Assembly (NCBI GenBank): GCA_964407285.1 | Contig: CAYOVG010000259.1 | Span: forward strand, 1-10,523 | Length of the DNA stretch: 10,523 bases | Source: CAYOVG01 sp964407285 | GTDB taxonomy: Bacteria; Desulfobacterota; Syntrophobacteria; Syntrophobacterales; Syntrophobacteraceae | Reading direction: 5' to 3' | In this document: positions 6,392-10,523 of the stretch, piece by piece | Position numbering within the stretch: position 1 is the stretch's first letter | Layout of the letters: each line of letters begins with the position of its first letter | Program-made: the position numbers and the translations under genes | The notes under the pieces: model-generated | Database searches by the model: none | What the model was told of the DNA's origin: nothing | The model's input: only the letters and a program-made list of their open reading frames with translations

Positions 6392-6952
6392 ATGCCGGGT
6401 CTCTTGAAGTCCGCCCTCACTGTCGCTTTGACGATTGCCCTGCTCACGGCGATCCAAATCCACCCGTCCGGAGGAAAAACCATGGAGTTGAACTCACCCG
6501 CATTCAACGATGGAGGCGCGATACCCGCTCAGTATGCAATGCCGGCCGCCGGGGGCAAGAATATCTCCATCCCGCTTTCCTGGTCCGGAGCGCCGGAAGG
6601 GACGAAATCCTTCGCCCTTTCCATAATCGATCCCCATCCGGTTGCGAAGAACTGGGTGCACTGGCTGGTGGTGAATATTCCGGCCCACGTAACGTCGATC
6701 CCCGAAAGGGCTTCGGGCGGGAAAATGCCCGCCGGCGCGGTCGAATTGAAGAACTCTTACGGTTCAGTGGGCTACGGCGGGCCGCAGCCCCCTCGGGGGA
6801 CCGGCGAACACCCCTACGTCGTGACCGTCCATGCGCTGGATGTGGATAAGCTGGACCTGCCGGCCGACGGCGACCTCGACGCATTTCAGAAAGCCTTGGA
6901 GGGTAAGGTCATCGCCTCGGCCGCCATTACGGGGATGTACGGACAGCGGTAA
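6392..6952 (+). CDS. PEBP-family protein (YbhB/YbcL type) with hydrophobic N-terminus
   Basis: A 186-residue phosphatidylethanolamine-binding-protein-fold protein of the bacterial YbhB/YbcL group; its biological role is not well defined. The ATG at 6392 is preceded by GGAGGTGA (6376-6383), a full match to the 16S tail, 8 bases away. This form starts with a hydrophobic segment (residues about 4-22, LLKSALTVALTIALLTA) that could be a signal peptide or membrane anchor; no clear AxA cleavage site is seen. Family motifs: DPHP (80-83), WVHWLVVNIP (88-97), YGGPQPPRGTG (128-138) and His140, which line the anion/ligand pocket. A second in-frame ATG at 6482 has its own GGAGG site and would give a 156-residue cytosolic form matching the usual YbhB N-terminus (MELNSPAFNDGG). 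The frame is open further upstream to 6296 but without a ribosome site. The gene is single, 135 bases after cbiK and convergent with the HD-domain gene. Confidence 0.9.
   Translation: MPGLLKSALTVALTIALLTAIQIHPSGGKTMELNSPAFNDGGAIPAQYAMPAAGGKNISIPLSWSGAPEGTKSFALSIIDPHPVAKNWVHWLVVNIPAHVTSIPERASGGKMPAGAVELKNSYGSVGYGGPQPPRGTGEHPYVVTVHALDVDKLDLPADGDLDAFQKALEGKVIASAAITGMYGQR
6470..6484 (+). promoter_or_regulatory. Internal ribosome-binding site and ATG inside the PEBP gene
   Basis: GGAGG (6470-6474) stands 7 bases before an in-frame ATG (6482-6484, Met31 of the long form). Spacing and sequence are near ideal. The ATG falls exactly at the border between the hydrophobic N-terminus and the conserved PEBP domain, which suggests a second, cytosolic translation product. 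Confidence 0.55.
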
Positions 6953-7028
6953 ACGCTTCGTCACGGCGTTGCCGCGTTCTGCGTTATTGTTGTTCGGTTG
7001 TCGGTTGCACGGTCACCGCGCCGCATCC

Positions 7029-7553
7029 TCATTCCATGGCTTCCGTCGCATGGGCGTGTACCCACCGGGTCAGGCGCCCTTTGACGAAATTGTGCCAGGA
7101 CTTCCGGGAATGCGGATCGAGGCCGGATTCCAGGTACTTCGGATTTTCCATGTCGCGGGCCATGTACTCCGAAATTTCGCCGGAAAGCGACGCAAGGAAC
7201 AGGTAGAGCGGGCCGGGAGTGATGCACAGGCTGAATTTATCCGCCACGCACAGGCGGGATACGGGTTTTCCGTGCGCGTGCGCGTAGGTCCTCGAGTGGC
7301 GACGGCAGAAATCCCCCCACCGCGGTCCGAACAGAAAATCCATGATACGGCCCCCAAGCTCCACGTGGCCTTCCCCTTCGGGGCCATCCATGTTGGGCTT
7401 TCCCCAGTATCCGATATCGTGCACGAAGAAAGCCACCCAGACCCGCGGGTCTCGGGGAAAACCGTAGAGCTTCCACCAGGATACCGCCACGGAGAGCGGA
7501 TGCAGCAGAAATTGATGGACCCCGAACAGGAGCGATTTCGTTCCGACGCGCAT
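7029..7553 (-). CDS. HD-domain protein, putative metal-dependent phosphohydrolase
   Basis: A 174-residue protein with an HD-superfamily pattern. His18 (LLHPLSVA), the His45-Asp46 pair (FFVHDIGYWG), His63, His86 (RRHSRTYA) and Asp105 (CVADKFS) match the H...HD...H...H...D metal-ligand order. HD proteins usually hydrolyse nucleotides or phosphate esters; the substrate here is unknown. The rest (GPEGEGHVELGGRIMDFLFG) resembles compact stand-alone HD proteins. The start ATG (7551-7553, minus strand) has AGGAG (7562-7566) 8 bases upstream. No signal peptide or partner domain is seen. The gene runs toward the PEBP gene (76-bp gap, no clear terminator) and away from the hydroxylase-family gene. A plausible minus-strand promoter lies at 7641-7670. 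Confidence 0.82.
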   Translation of the reverse strand: MRVGTKSLLFGVHQFLLHPLSVAVSWWKLYGFPRDPRVWVAFFVHDIGYWGKPNMDGPEGEGHVELGGRIMDFLFGPRWGDFCRRHSRTYAHAHGKPVSRLCVADKFSLCITPGPLYLFLASLSGEISEYMARDMENPKYLESGLDPHSRKSWHNFVKGRLTRWVHAHATEAME

Positions 7554-7640
7554 ACGATCTGCTCCTGCTATGTACGGAATTCGCCTGTCATGGATTGTCG
7601 CCGCCGTTGCCCCTCTGCACTGAAAAAAGCCTGCATTTTC

Positions 7641-7670
7641 ATAGTAGCATGTTTTAATAAGCTAATTCAA
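7641..7670 (-). promoter_or_regulatory. Candidate promoter of the HD-domain gene
   Basis: Read on the minus strand, TTGAAT (7665-7670) precedes TACTAT (7641-7646) at 18-nt spacing, with 4 of 6 consensus matches in each box. It lies in the most A/T-rich stretch of the intergenic region (about 7620-7740). The leader would be about 80 nt. Confidence 0.4.
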
Positions 7671-7914
7671 GCTGTTGAAAATTCCCGCAATGAAATGTAT
7701 GGCTTTTTTTCCCGATTGAAGTATTATCTTTTGAAGCAATGCGCATCTCGGACGGAGCGGCGGCGGCATGTAAGCACGCAAAAAGACGCGGAATCGGCAT
7801 AAACCGGGCGCCGCCCGCTACCGGATCTGCCCTGTGACCATACCCGGCCCGGCAGTACTTCTATTCGTTGACCCGAACCGGCAAGACCCCGAACGAGCGC
7901 AACCGCCGGCCGGC

Positions 7915-7937
7915 GTTGCCGGGCAAAGCCCGGCGGC
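7915..7937 (+). other. Hairpin in the leader of the hydroxylase-family gene
   Basis: GCCGGGC (7918-7924) and GCCCGGC (7928-7934) pair perfectly across an AAA loop, with two outer G-U pairs and one G-C pair. It ends 46 bases before the ATG. It may be a leader structure; GC-rich DNA makes chance hairpins common. Confidence 0.3.
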
Positions 7938-7983
7938 CAATAACGGAGAGCCGATCTGAAAGCCAACAACCGGGAGACAGGCA

Positions 7984-8805
7984 ATGCTACTGGGTGATGA
8001 ACTCACGATACGCCTCGGCTTTTTTCTGGCTGTCTTCACGCTCCTTTCCATCGGGGAAAAGCTTGCCCCAAGGCGGCGGCTCACGACGCCCAAATTCGGC
8101 CGATGGGGCCGTAACCTTTTCTTACTGGGCCTCAATCCCGCATCCGTCCGCCTCGTTTTTCCCCTTCTACCGGTGGGAATGGCCATCGTGGCGCGGCAAA
8201 ACGGCTGGGGCTTTCTCAACAGCGCATCGATCCCCTACTGGATGAAAGTAGCCGTCTCGGTGGTGGCCCTCGATTTTGTCATATACCTTCAGCATGTGCT
8301 CCACCATGCAATTCCGGCTCTGTGGCGTCTCCACATGGTGCACCATGCGGACCTGGATTTCGACCTCACTACCGGAGTTCGTTTTCATCCCGTCGAAATC
8401 GTCATTTCCATGGCCATCAAGGTGGCGGCCGTGGCGGCGCTCGGACCGCCTCCGGTTGCCGTCCTTATTTTCGAGGTCGCGCTCAATTCCACTTCGATGT
8501 TCAACCACAGCAACGTGCGCATTCCGTCCGGCATCGACAGGGTGCTTCGCCTCTTTGTGGTCACTCCCGATATGCACCGGGTACACCATTCGGTGATAGT
8601 AACGGAAACCAACAGCAACTTCGGCTTCAACCTCCCATGGTGGGACCGCCTGCTGGGGACTTATCGGCCCCAACCCCGTAGCGGGCACGAGGAAATGGTG
8701 ATCGGTCTGGCCCAGTTTCGCGATCCCGGCCGGGAGTCGTTTTGGCGATTGCTCGTCTTACCCTTCAGGGAGGACCCGGGGCGCGTCCCCATCAACAGGC
8801 ATTAG
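7984..8805 (+). CDS. Membrane fatty acid hydroxylase / sterol desaturase family protein
   Basis: A 273-residue integral membrane di-iron oxygenase-type protein. The start ATG follows GGGAG (7972-7976) at 7-nt spacing. The family's histidine clusters are intact: H-x3-H at His104/His108 (QHVLHH), H-x2-HH at His117/120/121 (LHMVHH) and H-x2-HH at His198/201/202 (DMHRVHH), plus His135 and His175 (FNHSN). Hydrophobic segments are seen at about residues 8-22, 50-70, 87-103 and 138-168. Members hydroxylate or desaturate lipids (sterols, fatty acids, carotenoids, alkylglycerols); the substrate here is unknown. The reaction normally needs O2, which is unusual beside an anaerobic cobalamin gene but fits the katG at the left edge and suggests some oxygen exposure. 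The gene stands alone: divergent from the HD gene and 289 bases before the thiolase gene. Confidence 0.9.
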   Translation: MLLGDELTIRLGFFLAVFTLLSIGEKLAPRRRLTTPKFGRWGRNLFLLGLNPASVRLVFPLLPVGMAIVARQNGWGFLNSASIPYWMKVAVSVVALDFVIYLQHVLHHAIPALWRLHMVHHADLDFDLTTGVRFHPVEIVISMAIKVAAVAALGPPPVAVLIFEVALNSTSMFNHSNVRIPSGIDRVLRLFVVTPDMHRVHHSVIVTETNSNFGFNLPWWDRLLGTYRPQPRSGHEEMVIGLAQFRDPGRESFWRLLVLPFREDPGRVPINRH

Positions 8806-9094
8806 GGGTGCGGGCGAAGGGCTTCGCGTTGCGGGTTCGGGCTCTCGTAAGTCTAAGTCATGGGCATGAATCGTGTCACGGGTCCGGGGCCGCCTACGCG
8901 CCTGAGACGCAACCACGCGACCGATTTGGTAACGAGATGGAACTGTTTTATTGGAATGGAATCGTTTTGTAGGAGCGGCTGCCGGCCCCGACCGGACTGT
9001 CGAAACGCAATGAATCGCGACTGGAGAACCACCCTACAATACACTTCATTGGTTCCCTAACCGGGCAAACCAGACTACAGCAGGGAGATAAAAC
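8806..9094. other. 289-nt gap before the thiolase gene
   Basis: No gene is seen. TACAAT (9035-9040) is a good -10 match for the thiolase gene but has no convincing -35. GTTTTGTAGGAGCGGCTG (from 8964) followed by an imperfect inverted repeat resembles REP-like palindromes of other genomes in a degenerate form. A weak 5-bp hairpin (8814-8827) follows the upstream gene. Confidence 0.4.
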
Positions 9095-10297
9095 ATGCAC
9101 AAAGACGATGATATAGTCATTGTAGCGGCCGCGCGTACACCCATCGCAAAATTCGGCGGCGCATTGAAGGACGTTAGAGCATCCAGCCTGGCGGCCATGA
9201 TGATCAAGGAAGTCCTGCGGCGCGCCCGCAACCTGGACCCGGGCCTTTTGAGCGAGATCATCTTCGGCAACTGCATACAGTCGTGCGACGAAGCCAACAT
9301 CGCCCGCACAGCGGCTCTCATGGCGGGAATAACTTACGAAGTGCCGGCGTTTGCGGTACAGCGGCAGTGCGCTTCGGCCATGCAGGCCCTCGTCTCCGGC
9401 GTGCAGGAAATCCGTTCCGGGGATTCCGACATCGTGCTGGTGGGCGGCGTGGAGTCCATGAGTTCCGGTCCCTTCTATCTCGGCAATGCGCGGTGGGGCA
9501 TGAGGCTCATGAACCAGGAAGTGACCGACACGGTCTGGGAGATCCTCCATTCGGGCAGCCGCATCCTGGGGCAGCCCACGATCATGGGGATCACGGCGGA
9601 AAATATCGCGGAAAAATACGGCATATCGCGCGAGGAGCAGGACGAGGTGGCCCTCAACAGCCACCACAACGCGGAAGTCGCGATCAAAACGGGACGGTTC
9701 AACGACGAGGTCGCGCCCGTCGAACTGCCGCCGGTCAAGGGACAGCCGCAATTCTTCAAGCAGGACGAACACACCAGGTTCGGCCTGAAGATGGAAGACC
9801 TGGTGAAGCTCAAACCGATATTCAAAAGCGACGGCACGGTCACGGCGGGCAACTCGTCGGGATTGAACGACGGGGCCGCCGCCGCCCTCGTCACGACGCG
9901 AGCCCGCGCCAGGGAACTGGACCTTACCCCGATGGCTAAAATCGTGTCCTACGCAGTTGCGGGCGTCGAACCGATGTATATGGGCTACGGTCCCGTGCCG
10001 GCCACCAGGAAGGCGTTGCGGAAAGCCAAAATGACCATAAACGACATCCAGTTGGCCGAAGTCAACGAGGCCTTCGCATCCCAGTACATCGCCTGCGAAC
10101 GCGGGTTGGAACTGGACCGCTCCATCACGAACGTCAACGGAAGCGGCATCGGCCTGGGTCACCCCATCGGCTCCACGGGACTTCGCATCGTGGTGACCCT
10201 CCTGTACGAGATGGCGCGCCGCAACTTGAACGTCGGCCTCGCCACGCTCTGTATCGGCGCGGGCATGGGTATGGCGACGATTCTCGAGATGGATTAG
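9095..10297 (+). CDS. Thiolase, probable acetyl-CoA C-acetyltransferase
   Basis: A 400-residue thiolase, full family length. It either condenses two acetyl-CoA to acetoacetyl-CoA or cleaves 3-ketoacyl-CoA in beta-oxidation. The start ATG follows GGGAG (9083-9087) at 7-nt spacing. Catalytic residues are present: nucleophile Cys92 (QRQCASAMQAL), the NEAFA motif (Asn324-), His356 (GLGHPIG) and Cys386 (LCIGAGMG). The N-terminal VIVAAARTPIAKFGGAL is typical. The motifs NGSGIGLGHPIGSTGLR and QRQC differ from the common NGGAIALGHP and NR-x-C forms, pointing to a subgroup; chain-length preference cannot be read from this. No other beta-oxidation or ketone-body gene adjoins it, so it appears to be a single gene in a cytoplasmic acyl-CoA route (fatty-acid oxidation or its reversal, plausible in a syntroph). 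No clear terminator is seen before the next promoter. Confidence 0.94.
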   Translation: MHKDDDIVIVAAARTPIAKFGGALKDVRASSLAAMMIKEVLRRARNLDPGLLSEIIFGNCIQSCDEANIARTAALMAGITYEVPAFAVQRQCASAMQALVSGVQEIRSGDSDIVLVGGVESMSSGPFYLGNARWGMRLMNQEVTDTVWEILHSGSRILGQPTIMGITAENIAEKYGISREEQDEVALNSHHNAEVAIKTGRFNDEVAPVELPPVKGQPQFFKQDEHTRFGLKMEDLVKLKPIFKSDGTVTAGNSSGLNDGAAAALVTTRARARELDLTPMAKIVSYAVAGVEPMYMGYGPVPATRKALRKAKMTINDIQLAEVNEAFASQYIACERGLELDRSITNVNGSGIGLGHPIGSTGLRIVVTLLYEMARRNLNVGLATLCIGAGMGMATILEMD

Positions 10298-10375
10298 CCG
10301 CGGTCCCGCGAATACGGAAAACCGGCGATGGGATGACCGTTCCGATGATTCCGACGGCGGCTTCGCAAATTTCTT

Positions 10376-10404
10376 TTGACAAACGTAACGACTAAGAATA
10401 AAAG
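10376..10404 (+). promoter_or_regulatory. Candidate promoter of the second cobalamin riboswitch
   Basis: A perfect TTGACA (10376-10381) is followed at 17-nt spacing by TAAAAG (10399-10404), a moderate -10. It sits just upstream of the aptamer, the same arrangement as the promoter at 4830-4858. Confidence 0.55.
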
Positions 10405-10424
10405 GGATTCCGAAAGAGCGAAAA

Positions 10425-10523
10425 GCGCATGTCCAGGTGCCCGCAAGGGAGAATAGGGAACCGGGTGGAAATCCCGGGCGGTCCCGCCACTGTAACCGGT
10501 AGTCCACCTCATATCCACCGTCG
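10425..10523 (+). ncRNA. Second cobalamin riboswitch, 5' part (cut by window end)
   Basis: The 5' half of a cobalamin aptamer: CAGGTGCCCGCAAGGG (10434-10449), AATAGGGAACCGGGTGGAAA (10452-10471), then the core CGGGCGGTCCCGCCACTGTA (10475-10494). The arrangement matches the first riboswitch in the window and the known family consensus. The distal arm, GCCACTG-type element and B12 box should follow beyond 10523. The controlled gene is outside the window; cobalamin synthesis or uptake genes, or B12-independent isozymes, are the usual targets. Confidence 0.92.

Larger units (their letters stand above)
7554..7983. other. 430-nt divergent intergenic region
   Basis: It separates the HD-domain gene (minus) from the hydroxylase-family gene (plus). 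The left half is A/T-rich and holds the candidate minus-strand promoter. The right half is GC-rich. I see no convincing plus-strand promoter and no gene. A hairpin lies at 7915-7937. Confidence 0.5.

Noticed and set aside
5480..6463. 327-codon minus-strand frame opposite cbiK
   Set aside because: Shadow frame; the plus strand encodes CbiK with intact metal ligands and a riboswitch.
6831..7802. 323-codon plus-strand frame overlapping the PEBP gene and opposite the HD gene
   Set aside because: Out of frame with PEBP and antisense to a protein with HD-family metal ligands; no ribosome site and no recognisable domain.
8948..10507. 519-codon open frame on the minus strand opposite the thiolase gene
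   Set aside because: Antisense shadow of a clear thiolase in GC-rich DNA; the translation has no family motifs and runs into the second riboswitch.
1..10523. A novel defence, mobile or biosynthetic gene system
   Set aside because: All sizeable genes belong to known families and appear as separate units; no toxin-antitoxin pair, nuclease/helicase set, integrase, transposase or precursor-peptide arrangement was seen.

Overview
The window is GC-rich and reads as ordinary chromosome of a Gram-negative, largely anaerobic bacterium. An anaerobic-type cobalt chelatase (CbiK), cobalamin riboswitches, universal stress protein, thiolase and a large secreted PKD/propeller protein together suggest a deltaproteobacterium (Desulfobacterota, Syntrophobacter-like). 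That assignment is inference from gene content and style; no rRNA or marker gene is present. No phage, transposase, CRISPR array or tRNA was seen.

Layout, left to right. (1) 1-815: the 3' end of katG (catalase-peroxidase), followed by a 17-bp perfect hairpin. (2) 816-1518: a 703-nt gap with two hairpins, an AT-rich stretch with a candidate promoter, and a foldable leader. (3) 1519-3996: a secreted 825-residue protein with four PKD domains and a C-terminal six-repeat FG-GAP/VCBS-type propeller. The PKD repeats are nearly identical in pairs at DNA level. (4) 3997-4271: a GC hairpin and a long 'CACGAAAAACACGAAA' inverted repeat between convergent genes. (5) 4272-4691 (minus): a small UspA protein with an intact ATP-binding motif. 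(6) 4830-6256: a strong sigma70-type promoter, cobalamin riboswitch, intrinsic terminator, a 328-nt structured leader and cbiK. This is a self-contained B12 feedback unit. (7) 6392-6952: a PEBP-family (YbhB/YbcL) protein with two well-formed in-frame translation starts, one adding a hydrophobic N-terminus. (8) 7029-7553 (minus): an HD-domain protein. It is divergent from (9) 7984-8805: a membrane fatty-acid-hydroxylase/sterol-desaturase family protein. (10) 9095-10297: a thiolase. (11) 10376-10523: a second promoter and the 5' half of another cobalamin riboswitch, cut by the window end; its gene lies outside.

The only clear functional theme is cobalamin control. Two B12 riboswitches lie within 5.6 kb: one precedes the cobalt-insertion step of anaerobic corrin synthesis, the other an unseen gene. 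The other genes look like independent single-gene units (oxidative stress, general stress, surface protein, lipid modification, acyl-CoA metabolism). I did not find evidence of a novel multi-gene system. The points most worth checking are the dual start of the PEBP gene, the long post-terminator leader of cbiK, the inverted repeat near 4170, and the paired PKD duplications.
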